Assembly: GCF_037860775.1 (NCBI RefSeq)
Contig: NZ_JBBEWC010000018.1
Span: forward strand, 1-64,000
DNA: 64,000 nucleotides
DNA from: Emticicia soli
Lineage (GTDB): Bacteria > Bacteroidota > Bacteroidia > Cytophagales > Spirosomataceae
Reading direction: 5' to 3'
Shown: one piece after another, positions 43,321-51,777 of the stretch
Numbering within the stretch: the stretch's first letter is position 1
How the letters are laid out: every line of letters starts with the position of its first letter
Program-made: the position numbers and the translations under genes
The notes under the pieces: model-generated
Told to the model about the DNA's origin: nothing
What the model saw: only the letters and a program-made list of their open reading frames with translations
Database searches by the model: none

Positions 43321-44607
43321 CTATATTTTTTTGATCAGGGTACTGTCAATGCTTTGGGCGAGTTTGCTTTCTACTTTGTATGTTTCGGCATATTCCATCC
43401 ATTTTCCTACTGTCTCCGATACTTCATTCAGGATACCTTCAGGGTTTCTTATATTGTTCTGTTTGGCAATTGTAAGTAAATCTTCCCTCACAAAGTCTTT
43501 TCTTTTGCCATTAATGCTCAGGTTATGCTGGCTCACCCATTCACTTTCGGGGCGGTATGCATGGCATATATCGTAGGCTGGCGCTAATCTCCATTTACCG
43601 TTGGGTTCCATCAGGAAAGCAAAGTTTTTGGTATGGTCGTCACAGTTTCTGGCAAGTACATTAAATACCATGCGCCTGTACATCTGCTCTGCTTCGGCAT
43701 AGCTCAGTTTCAATTGGCGCATGGTCTGAAATAGTTGCTCATAGCTATAACTACTAATCTTATTGAAATCGTAATGCTGTATGGCGCAGAAGGTTTGCAT
43801 GTGTAGTTTTTCGTTTCCGTTTCTCCTGTCAAACCGCTTGGTCATAAAATGGGCCCTGTTTTCTTCTTCAATCAGGCGGCATTCGGTCATTTCTAAACCT
43901 GCATCGGTAGCCATTTTATAATAAGCCATTTCTACACGTCCGTACCCATAGGTAGCTCCAAACTGAGTATCGTTCACCCCGTCGAATTTGATGAGCCAAT
44001 GTTCATAGCCAGGTTCATGCAAGGTTTGGCCTGAACGAATCATGCCCGTTGCTTCATTGTAGGCTATTATCGCTTTCGGTCTGGCTCCACCGGCCGATGT
44101 TCCCATCTTCAGCACGTCGAGCAGTACATCCTGCATATCATTGTCGGTATGGGCTTCAAACTTTTCTCTGCTTTCCAGTAGCTTCATTGTAGTCTCTATC
44201 AGGCTGGATAGTTCCAGTGATTGTGTGCTGGTCTTTGTAGCTAAGGTAGAAGGTTCAAATTCTAGTGCGCCCATGCCTCTGTTACCGATAAAACAGAGCA
44301 ACTCAACCGGATTGAGTGAATTTTCCGGACGGCCGTTTCGAGCAAGCCATATATTAATCAACTCGTTACCGTATCTGTCTGGCAGTGCGTCTGCAAGTAG
44401 CCCCGGCAAACCTTTAAAGGTTGATGTGCCTCTAAGTTCCGGAAATGAATATACCCGACCTGCCAAGGGCATACGCACAGGAGCTATATTCAGGTTACCT
44501 GTTATAAACTTTTTCTCATATTCAAAGAAGCCCAGTTCCTGGCTTTCATCCCATGCCACAGCGCCAATCCTTTGGCCCCATAGTTTTACAAAAGCGGTCT
44601 TTACCAT
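43321..44607 (-). CDS. hipA: HipA-family type II toxin (Ser/Thr kinase)
   Basis: A 428-residue full-length HipA. The N-terminal couple domain (LWGQRIGAVAWDESQELGFF, FKGLPGLLADALPDRYGNEL) is followed by the kinase core: GGARPKAIIAYNEATG, the DGVNDTQFGATYGYGRVEM segment, the catalytic loop RNCDDHTKNFAF (about residues 317-328) and the metal-binding LAPAYDICHA. HipA phosphorylates glutamyl-tRNA synthetase in E. coli. It is read after the antitoxin gene, overlapping it by 7 bases, as expected for a hipBA operon. All key residues appear present. Confidence 0.92.
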   Translation of the reverse strand: MVKTAFVKLWGQRIGAVAWDESQELGFFEYEKKFITGNLNIAPVRMPLAGRVYSFPELRGTSTFKGLPGLLADALPDRYGNELINIWLARNGRPENSLNPVELLCFIGNRGMGALEFEPSTLATKTSTQSLELSSLIETTMKLLESREKFEAHTDNDMQDVLLDVLKMGTSAGGARPKAIIAYNEATGMIRSGQTLHEPGYEHWLIKFDGVNDTQFGATYGYGRVEMAYYKMATDAGLEMTECRLIEEENRAHFMTKRFDRRNGNEKLHMQTFCAIQHYDFNKISSYSYEQLFQTMRQLKLSYAEAEQMYRRMVFNVLARNCDDHTKNFAFLMEPNGKWRLAPAYDICHAYRPESEWVSQHNLSINGKRKDFVREDLLTIAKQNNIRNPEGILNEVSETVGKWMEYAETYKVESKLAQSIDSTLIKKI

Positions 44608-44945
44608 CCCAAGTTATCTTTATCATTTTTATTGTTATTGCCCGAAGCCCTTTTGCGTTTTTTCTCGTCTTCTTTTGCGAGCTGTAGTGGGCTAATCTGC
44701 CCTGTTATCTTAAACTGCTCAAATACATAGAGGGCATCTAATACCCGCAATACTTTAAGCAGGTTAGATAAGGAGATGTTATCGCCACGTTCTAGTAAAC
44801 TGAGGGTAGAACGGCTCATAGCCGCTTGTGCTGCAACTTCATCCTGTGTCAGGTTTTTGTCTATACGTTTGGCTTTTACAAACTCCCCAATCTCTTTCAG
44901 TATAGCTGCATCGCTTAATGATGAAATGTATGACAAATCATTCAT
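44601..44945 (-). CDS. hipB: HipB-like antitoxin (XRE-family HTH)
   Basis: A 114-residue protein with an XRE helix-turn-helix at residues about 17-75 (EFVKAKRIDKNLTQDEVAAQ, AAMSRSTLSLLERGDNI). The C-terminal 30 residues are charged (EDEKKRKRASGNNNKNDKD) and could be the flexible toxin-binding tail. It precedes hipA and would repress the operon, as HipB does. The region upstream (44946-45149) is where an operator would lie, but I see no clear HipB-type palindrome. Confidence 0.88.
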   Translation of the reverse strand: MNDLSYISSLSDAAILKEIGEFVKAKRIDKNLTQDEVAAQAAMSRSTLSLLERGDNISLSNLLKVLRVLDALYVFEQFKITGQISPLQLAKEDEKKRKRASGNNNKNDKDNLGW

Positions 44946-45026
44946 AGTGGTTTCATTTAGATTCTAATGCGTAAAATATCATTCAAATTTATGAAATCAT
45001 TTCATCTTTACAAAGCCAATAATATA

Positions 45027-45112
45027 GGGCACATTTAAAATTTATTGTTCGACCTACAAACGCAGCTTTTATTTGTAAAAAGAATAAAATTTAAACATAC
45101 ACTAAGCTATTT
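45027..45112. repeat. Shortened copy of the GTATGTTTAAA inverted-repeat element
   Basis: ACATTTAAAATTTATTGTTC near 45031 and AAAATTTAAACATACACTAAG ending at 45113 resemble the ends of the inner element at 37287-37453, with the GTTCGACCT word kept. It lies between the hipBA operon and the Kazal lipoprotein gene. Confidence 0.55.
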
Positions 45113-45149
45113 TAGTTTTTCTAAAATGTTAACAAAAACTTTAGATACC

Positions 45150-45395
45150 ATGAAAACCAAAAACGCATTTTTAGCCATAGCAATATTTCTTACCTGTGTG
45201 TGTTGTAGTAAGAAATCAAATTCAACAGGCCAATGTGTTGAAAAAGTGAGAAGCGATGTAGCCTGTACAGCCATTTATCAGCCCGTGTGTGGTTGTAATA
45301 ATAAAACCTACGGCAACGCCTGCGAAGCCGAAGCCCGAGGCATAACAAAGTACACGAGTGGCGAATGTGGTGGTGAGAAATCTCAGAGTTTGTAG
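45150..45395 (+). CDS. Kazal-type protease-inhibitor-like lipoprotein
   Basis: From ATG 45150 the protein has 81 residues; a longer reading from 45045 runs back into the repeat. The leader MKTKNAFLAIAIFLTCVCC carries a lipobox. The mature part holds one Kazal-like domain: C-ACTAIYQPVCGCNNKTYGN-AC...GEC with the conserved VCG, YGN and Cys spacing. Kazal domains inhibit serine proteases. A small secreted or surface copy might protect against predators or host proteases, though that is inference. Confidence 0.8.
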   Translation: MKTKNAFLAIAIFLTCVCCSKKSNSTGQCVEKVRSDVACTAIYQPVCGCNNKTYGNACEAEARGITKYTSGECGGEKSQSL

Positions 45396-45434
45396 GTGGG
45401 GTACGTTGACGTGTATAATTTAAACCCTAGTCTA

Positions 45435-45494
45435 TAAAAAAGGTGGCTGAAAGGTTTATAAAATAATTTTATAGAACCTTCAACCACCTTTTTT
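45435..45494. terminator. Bidirectional terminator, convergent genes
   Basis: AAAAAGGTGG ... AAGGTT pairs with AACCTT ... CCACCTTTTTT around an AT-rich loop. It separates the Kazal gene from the convergent coathanger-type gene and has T-runs on both strands. Confidence 0.85.
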
Positions 45495-45557
45495 GACTTT
45501 ACAAAAAATCTAAGCATTCTCACCTCAGGAGCGAGAATGCCTTATCCCTTCCCTTCA

Positions 45558-46664
45558 TTAATTACAAGCCTTTATTTCGGCTTTGAATACTGCTCCCGGT
45601 TTTACTTCAAAACCTGCGTTGAGTACTATTGCGTTGCCAGCCTGATAATTCACGGTTGCACCTTCCAGCTTGTTGCTGGCTGTTAGGGTGCTGCCCACTT
45701 TCTGGGTTTTTGTGCCGCTGCTCAAATCATCGGTAGGGCTGCTCAGAAACTTGGTTACTGGGCTTACTGATACCATATCCATAGCCGGATTCCCGGCATA
45801 TACCTGATTCGACGATACCACCCGCAGCAGGTATTTGTCGCTTTCGGCCGCATTGGCTGGTATGGTACACACCACTGTGCCTGCTGTTGCGCTGTTGCCT
45901 ATCACGGTCGGGAACTCAAAACTTCCGCTTGGTTGTGATAATTGCACATAAAAATGGTTATCGGGACTGAAAGTACCTGTTGTGGTAAAAGTTACGTTTA
46001 CGTTACTACCCGCACAGATACTTGCGCTTGATAGTGTGGGCATTGAGATAGTGGCCAGATTACCCACTACTGTAAACTTTGTTATTACAGGGCCGTAGGT
46101 TAATACGCCTCCTTTATTGTCTTCCGAATACCCCGTTACGGTGAGCGTGTAGTTACCCGGTATGAAGTTACGGCCGTTGACATTGTTCTGGAAATTATCA
46201 AACAGGGCGTTTGGTGTTACGTTCTGAATGATGTTCCAGTTGAGTTCAGGGCCTTGTATGTTCATCTCGAAGCTCTCGATGTTTACATTATCGCACACAT
46301 CGGTTACGAGAATACTTACTTGCTCGGGTATCTGGTCTATCACCATGTTGTTGGTAAGCGGGAACAGCCCCTGATAGGGGTTTCCGGCTTTTACATAGCG
46401 GTAATCAACAATGCTGAGGCAGATATTTGTATTCTGCTGAAATCCCTGCGACAAAGATAGGGTAGGGGCACTGATGGGCGCAATGAAGGTCTCGCCGAGT
46501 GTCCAGGATACCTGCAAGTTGCCTGTACCACCATAGCCCCCTGCCGAGGCAGTTACTTGTGGGCTGAAATTCTGAGCCATTGCTGCCTGCCAGCCAAAGC
46601 CTGAAACATATAAAACGAAAAGAATTATCTTTTTCATGGGCTTGTTAGTTAAGAGGTGTAGCAA
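45558..46664 (-). CDS. Secreted 3-coathanger-stack-type protein, surface-associated
   Basis: A 368-residue protein. The ORF opens MLHLLTNKPMKKIILFVLYV; MKKIILF at about 46637 is an alternative start and the better signal peptide. The N-terminal mature region has the Bacteroidota start module ASAGGYGGTGNLQVSWTLGE followed by QGFQQN. The centre has beta-strands typical of Ig-like domains (SASICAGSNVNVTFTTTGTF). The C-terminus (GNAIVLNAGFEVKPGAVFKA) is the 3-coathanger stack motif. The gene follows the collagen-like gene and may overlap its stop, so both are probably one transcript and one surface structure. Confidence 0.75.
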   Translation of the reverse strand: MLHLLTNKPMKKIILFVLYVSGFGWQAAMAQNFSPQVTASAGGYGGTGNLQVSWTLGETFIAPISAPTLSLSQGFQQNTNICLSIVDYRYVKAGNPYQGLFPLTNNMVIDQIPEQVSILVTDVCDNVNIESFEMNIQGPELNWNIIQNVTPNALFDNFQNNVNGRNFIPGNYTLTVTGYSEDNKGGVLTYGPVITKFTVVGNLATISMPTLSSASICAGSNVNVTFTTTGTFSPDNHFYVQLSQPSGSFEFPTVIGNSATAGTVVCTIPANAAESDKYLLRVVSSNQVYAGNPAMDMVSVSPVTKFLSSPTDDLSSGTKTQKVGSTLTASNKLEGATVNYQAGNAIVLNAGFEVKPGAVFKAEIKACN

Positions 46665-49374
46665 TTAGAAAAGAACCAGCACCTACAATAGTAGGGTTGC
46701 CGTTGGTAGTCTGGTTTTGTGCCCATCTGACTCTGAAAGTACCTGCCGAACCCGTAGTAATGTAGACCTCAATTGGCAAGGTAGTTGAAAGCGTTGGGTC
46801 GGTTACGTTACCGATTTGCGACAATATTAGGTCAGTAGGGAAACTTGTATCTGATGCTGCGGCTATGCGGGGCTCAGTAGGGTTTAGCACAGTTACGTTG
46901 GTAGTAGTACCCGAGAAACTGAAATTATACTTGAAGCCATCGCTCGAACTTGCATTGGTACGTCTTCCTAACAATATTCCCTTAATGAAATAAGTTTTGT
47001 TTGCTGCCAGAGACAACAAAAGTTCGTCGTCATCTTGCAGGGTTGTGCTTGCTGTAACTGTTTCATCTGTTGTTTTACGAACAAATAATGGCTGGCTGGC
47101 TGCTGACGTCCAGACTAGGTTTGTTTCATCTCCTTGATTATCAGCTCCATTTGCAATAGTTGAGCCAACCGTTAATACCTGCCCCAAACTGCCAACTGCT
47201 GCTGGCCAGACGTATCTACTTATAACAGAAACATTTGGTGCTCTAATACCTACATATTGCGTGCCGGTACCCGAAGGCTCCTGCCATCTGATATCTCTTG
47301 CCAGATTATCAGAGTTTACTAGAGCAATACGGCTATTCGACGTTATCAAAAATGTGCCTGCAAATGTCTGGTTGGCTGTCCATGTATTACTATTGCTTAG
47401 GTTTATACCTAATGGGCTACCCGATGTGCCATTTCCCGTCAGGGTGGCGTTACGTGTAACACTTGTCAAGCCATCGGCACCAGTAGGTCCGGTAGGGCCT
47501 GTTGCGCCGGTATCTCCTGTTGCTCCCGTTGCGCCAGTAGGCCCGGTTACACCATCGGCACCAGTAGGTCCGGTTGGTCCTGTTGCACCAGTAGCTCCTG
47601 TTACTCCGGTGAGTCCAGTTTCCCCTGTATTTCCAGTTGCTCCTGTTGGCCCGGTTACACCATCGGCCCCAGTAGCTCCTGTAGGGCCAGTTGGTCCTGT
47701 TGCACCAGTAGCTCCTGTTATTCCGGTGAGTCCAGTTTCCCCTGTATTTCCAGTTGCCCCAGTAGCTCCTGTAGGGCCAGTTGGTCCTGTTGCACCAGTA
47801 GCTCCTGTTACTCCGGTGAGTCCAGTTTCCCCTGTATTTCCTGTTGCTCCGGTAGGCCCAGTTGGTCCTGTTGCGCCAGTTACTCCTTGAATACCTTGGA
47901 TACCTTGCGGGCCTTGTGGGCCAGTTGCTCCGGTATTACCAGTTGCCCCGGTAGAGCCAGTTGCCCCAGTTACTCCTTGAATACCTTGGATACCTTGCGG
48001 GCCAGTTGCACCCGTTACACCTTGTGCGCCAGTCGCTCCGGTATTACCAGTAGCCCCAATTGCTCCTTGAATCCCTTGGATACCTTGCGGGCCTTGTGGG
48101 CCAGTAGCCCCAGTTACTCCTTGAATACCTTGGATACCTTGCGGGCCAGTTGCACCGTTAGTACCAGTTGCACCAGTCGCTCCGTTAGTACCAGTAGCCC
48201 CAGTTGCGCCCTGAATCCCTTGGATACCTTGTGGGCCAGTAGCACCCGTTACGCCTTGTGCGCCCGTTGCTCCGGTACTACCAGTAGCCCCAGCTGAGCC
48301 TTGTATCCCTTGGATACCTTGTGGGCCAGTTGCCCCCGTTACGCCTTGTGTGCCCGTTGCTCCGGTATTCCCAGTAGCGCCAGTTGAGCCTTGCATCCCT
48401 TGGATACCTTGCGGGCCAGTAGCCCCCGTTACGCCTTGTGCGCCCGTTGCTCCTGTATTACCAGTAGCCCCAGTTACTCCTTGAATCCCTTGGATACCTT
48501 GCGGGCCTTGTGGGCCAGTAGCACCCGTTACGCCTTGTGCGCCCGTTGCTCCGGTATTACCAGTAGCCCCAGTTGCGCCTTGTATCCCTTGTATCCCTTG
48601 CGGGCCTTGTGGGCCAGTAGCCCCCGTTACGCCTTGTGCACCCGTTGCTCCTGTATTCCCAGTAGCGCCAGTTGAGCCTTGTATCCCTTGGATACCTTGC
48701 GGGCCTTGTGGGCCAGTAGCCCCCGTTACGCCTTGTGCGCCAGTTACTCCTTGAATCCCTTGGATACCTTGCGGGCCAGTAGCACCTGTTACGCCTTGTG
48801 CGCCCGTTGCTCCGGTATTACCCGTTGCTCCTTTCACTCCCTGAATCCCTTGGATACCTTGTGCGCCTGTTGGCCCGGTAGGGCCTGTTGCGCCTGCAAT
48901 TCCTTGTGCACCCGTGGCACCAGTTGACCCTTGTGCTCCTGTTGCTCCGGTAGGGCCGGGTGTTCCGGGTGTGCCGCTTTTTTCGGCATATAGTGCATAA
49001 GGCACGCTCATCATTTGTGTAGTGCCGATATTCACATAATTAGTTCCTGCGGCGGGGTCTACCTCAACTTGTAGAAACTTGCTACCTACAGCCCAGTTGA
49101 TACTTGCAAAGGTGTTTGTAAGGGCTGTGCCTGTTCCGACCGAAAGCGTAAATAAACCTAATGCATTGGTAGTGGTGGTGTGTCGCTCGGCATAAGCTAT
49201 TGTACCACTGGCACTACCTGTAAAAATTGTAAACCTAACGGCAATATTCTGGTTTATGAGTGCATTGCCAGAGGCATTGCGGGCAATAGCCTGATAAGGT
49301 ATTGCCTGTGGCACTTGTGCCTTTGCATTGTAGCAGAGGCAGAGAAGCAAAAGAAATTTGTAAATTTTTTTCAT
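46645..49374 (-). CDS. Collagen-like secreted protein, 909 residues
   Basis: A signal peptide (MKKIYKFLLLLCLCYNAKAQ) leads to a conserved N-terminal domain (PYQAIARNASGNALINQNIA, LQVEVDPAAG, TQMMSVPYALYAEK) found in Bacteroidota surface proteins. Residues about 134-637 (bases about 47468-48975) are Gly-x-y repeats made mainly of GATGPTGPTG, GPQGIQGIQG and GNTGATGAQG. This is about 165 triplets, able to form a collagen-like triple helix without hydroxyproline. The C-terminal 270 residues form a globular domain (LTGNGTSGSPLGINLSNSNT, LLSLAANKTYFIKG), probably the trimer-forming head. The gene is followed by the coathanger-type protein gene, with a 20-base overlap if the latter uses its first ATG. 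Confidence 0.9.
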   Translation of the reverse strand: MKKIYKFLLLLCLCYNAKAQVPQAIPYQAIARNASGNALINQNIAVRFTIFTGSASGTIAYAERHTTTTNALGLFTLSVGTGTALTNTFASINWAVGSKFLQVEVDPAAGTNYVNIGTTQMMSVPYALYAEKSGTPGTPGPTGATGAQGSTGATGAQGIAGATGPTGPTGAQGIQGIQGVKGATGNTGATGAQGVTGATGPQGIQGIQGVTGAQGVTGATGPQGPQGIQGIQGSTGATGNTGATGAQGVTGATGPQGPQGIQGIQGATGATGNTGATGAQGVTGATGPQGPQGIQGIQGVTGATGNTGATGAQGVTGATGPQGIQGMQGSTGATGNTGATGTQGVTGATGPQGIQGIQGSAGATGSTGATGAQGVTGATGPQGIQGIQGATGATGTNGATGATGTNGATGPQGIQGIQGVTGATGPQGPQGIQGIQGAIGATGNTGATGAQGVTGATGPQGIQGIQGVTGATGSTGATGNTGATGPQGPQGIQGIQGVTGATGPTGPTGATGNTGETGLTGVTGATGATGPTGPTGATGATGNTGETGLTGITGATGATGPTGPTGATGADGVTGPTGATGNTGETGLTGVTGATGATGPTGPTGADGVTGPTGATGATGDTGATGPTGPTGADGLTSVTRNATLTGNGTSGSPLGINLSNSNTWTANQTFAGTFLITSNSRIALVNSDNLARDIRWQEPSGTGTQYVGIRAPNVSVISRYVWPAAVGSLGQVLTVGSTIANGADNQGDETNLVWTSAASQPLFVRKTTDETVTASTTLQDDDELLLSLAANKTYFIKGILLGRRTNASSSDGFKYNFSFSGTTTNVTVLNPTEPRIAAASDTSFPTDLILSQIGNVTDPTLSTTLPIEVYITTGSAGTFRVRWAQNQTTNGNPTIVGAGSFLIATPLN

Positions 49375-50001
49375 GGTAAAAAATAATAAATAATAAGGTG
49401 AAAAAAGACTTCAGAGTACTACTCATACTTTAGTTTGATGAGTGGGCATATCTATCTGAACTAGCAATTGTTTAAGGGGTTTTATTGCAATGAGTTATTT
49501 GCTGCTGATAATACCGTGCAAAAGCCTTATGAGGCAGTTGTCAATTCTGATTGAGTTCGGTTGCAACTGCTCAATAGTGGCATGGTGTATTTACAGAAAT
49601 AATTCAATTTAATAAATATTAATAACAGTTTATAAGATGTAAAGTTAGTTTTTGAAAATCAGATTTTAAAAGATTTTTTGGAATTCAAACCTATCCGCTT
49701 ATTATGCTAATTCGTGTGCCAAATTTAGGGTTTAAACAGGGCTTTGCTTTAACTCAAAAATGACATTCTTTAGCTCATTTTGGACATTCGGCCTTTTTTT
49801 TGGGTCAAATTCTTAGTTTTATACGATAAATAGCTTGGCCGTGTTTATGGCTAACAGAATAAATTGTGCTGTTAATACTTATCGGATTTTGGCTTCATCA
49901 GGCAAAATCTTGCCAACCATTGAATCAATAGCTAGCCATTTTTTATGCTTCTGCTACTTAATTACCTAACTTTGTAAGAAACAATATTTTGCATATCTGG
50001 T
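49375..50001. other. Intergenic region between divergent surface-protein genes
   Basis: This 627-bp stretch separates the collagen-like gene (minus) from the SBBP gene (plus). It contains no convincing gene. A TAACTTTG box at about 49967-49974 fits the TAnnTTTG promoter element for the plus-strand gene. A TCATTTTTGA-like pair around 49755-49790 (AAATGACATTCTTTAGC and CATTTTGGACATTC) shows weak repetition. Otherwise nothing is seen. Confidence 0.5.
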
Positions 50002-51537
50002 ATGAAAAAAATACTCTACTTAGGTTTTAGTTTTATAGTAAGTTTACAAGTCTATGCTCAAAACGTTACTATTACGCCCGACGGTATTACTCCGGCCTTG
50101 AGTGGTACTTATGCCCGCCTGAGCTACGATGCCATATTGGCGCTGCCATCGCCGCAACGAGGTGATATGGTTTATGATATTACTTATGACTGCCTACGTA
50201 CTTTTGCTTCTGGCAAATGGCTCTGTACATATCAAGATCCTTATAGCCATACGCCAAATGTAGTACCTGTTCTTACAGCCGGAACCATAAATAGCGAGGC
50301 TATAAATGATATATTGATAGGCACAAACAACACAATGTATCTGACGGGAACTTTTAATAATACCATTACTTTCGATACAATTACTGTTACTTCTTCAACA
50401 ACAAGCGATGCTTATATTGCTAAACTAAATGCAGATGGTAAGGCACAGTGGGTTAGAACAATTACGGGGTCATCGATTCAGGTTGCGGAAGATATTGCTG
50501 TAGATGCCAGCGGAAATGTTTATGTAACGGGTTTTTTTTTAGGAAGTACCAATTTTGGCGGAACGATAATAAACGCCGTAGGAAATTACGATATGTTTGT
50601 GGTTAAATATAATGCAAGTGGAGCATTGGTTTGGGTACGAACAGCAGGTAGTACAGGCGCAGATCAAGGAAACAAAATTAGGCTTGATGCCAGTGGAAAT
50701 GTATATGTTGGGGGTACTTTCAGTGGCACAATTACTTTTGGCGCAACTACAGTTACGAGCATGGGAAGCACGGATATATTTATAACCAAATATAATGTCA
50801 ACGGAACTGTGCAGTGGGCATTACCAAGCGGTGGCATAGGTGCCGAATTTATGGGCGATATTGCATTAGACAGCAATGGTGATGTGTTTGTAGGCGGTAG
50901 CTATTCGGAAAGTGCTACTTTTGGTACTTTAACCCGAACATCAAATGGTAGTATCGATGCTTTTATTGGTAAATATGATGTTAGTACAAGCAGTTGGAAG
51001 TGGGTGATTTCGATAGGTGGAACAGGTATCGATATTATAAGCGCACTGCTAAAAGATAATGCTAATAGCGTATATGCCGCAGGCTCGTTTTCGGGTAGTG
51101 TTAATTTTGCTAGTACAACTAAAACAAGTGAGGGAAATGATGATATTTTTCTGCTAAAGTACACCAATGATGGCTTTATGGAGTGGGTGCAAACAACCGG
51201 AGGTACAAGTGCAGGTTTTATTGAAGACCTTGCTGTTGATACCGACAATAACGTGTATCTGGCAGGTAATTTTTTTGATATTAGTACTATTGGTTCGGTA
51301 ACAAAATCGGCACGGGGTTCGTCAGATGCTTTTGTGGCCCGATACGATGCCAACGGTAGTTTCGCATGGGTGCAATCATTCGGCGGAATCAATCAGGATA
51401 TAGCCACTTGTATCAGTCTCGATGCCAATAATAATATATATGCCGGTGGTATTTACAGAAACACCGTAAACTTTGGCCGAACTTCCAGAACGGCTGTTGG
51501 CAATGGAGATATTTTTGTGGTGAAGTTTGATAAATAG
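50002..51537 (+). CDS. Secreted SBBP-repeat beta-propeller protein (paralogue 2)
   Basis: A 511-residue protein built like the one at 30114-31646. The shared N-terminal module is VTITPDGITPALSG, RLSYDAILALPSPQRGDMVY and DITYDCLRTFASGKWLCTYQ. It is followed by SBBP repeats (VDASGNVYVTGFFLGSTNFG, LDASGNVYVGGTFSGTITFG, LDSNGDVFVGGSYSESATFG). Sequence between repeats differs from paralogue 1, so the two probably present different surfaces. It ends GDIFVVKFDK with no sorting domain visible. Confidence 0.85.
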   Translation: MKKILYLGFSFIVSLQVYAQNVTITPDGITPALSGTYARLSYDAILALPSPQRGDMVYDITYDCLRTFASGKWLCTYQDPYSHTPNVVPVLTAGTINSEAINDILIGTNNTMYLTGTFNNTITFDTITVTSSTTSDAYIAKLNADGKAQWVRTITGSSIQVAEDIAVDASGNVYVTGFFLGSTNFGGTIINAVGNYDMFVVKYNASGALVWVRTAGSTGADQGNKIRLDASGNVYVGGTFSGTITFGATTVTSMGSTDIFITKYNVNGTVQWALPSGGIGAEFMGDIALDSNGDVFVGGSYSESATFGTLTRTSNGSIDAFIGKYDVSTSSWKWVISIGGTGIDIISALLKDNANSVYAAGSFSGSVNFASTTKTSEGNDDIFLLKYTNDGFMEWVQTTGGTSAGFIEDLAVDTDNNVYLAGNFFDISTIGSVTKSARGSSDAFVARYDANGSFAWVQSFGGINQDIATCISLDANNNIYAGGIYRNTVNFGRTSRTAVGNGDIFVVKFDK

Positions 51538-51735
51538 GAGGGCTCACGGCCTTTGATTTATATGCCAAAAAACAAAGTTATCACATTCAATTTCACTTTT
51601 CAAATTTTTAAACCCGAAATATCTGTAAGCCCGGCTTAGGCCGGGGCGGGCAGATACAATTGTGGTTTGCTAGCGTGTAGTGCTAGTTTTGGAGGGATGA
51701 TTTAAGAGGGGCATAGGGCACAGCTATAAGTATAT

Positions 51736-51764
51736 ATTTCAATACCATTTGGTGCGATTAAAAG
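51736..51764. CRISPR. Isolated degenerate CRISPR repeat outside the array
   Basis: The 29-base segment ATTTCAATACCATTTGGTGC... ending GATTAAAAG differs from the array repeat at only two positions (first base G to A; ATTCC to ATACC). It lies 1.4 kb before the array and is separated from it by the TlpA-type gene. No second repeat is seen at a 65-base distance on either side. Confidence 0.9.
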
Positions 51765-51777
51765 ACGAGTATATGCG

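Noticed and set aside
47261..48927. Plus-strand frames opposite the collagen-like gene
   Set aside because: They mirror the periodic Gly-x-y codons of the minus-strand gene (APVGPVGPV and LNTLDTLRA patterns) and have no start context or domain.
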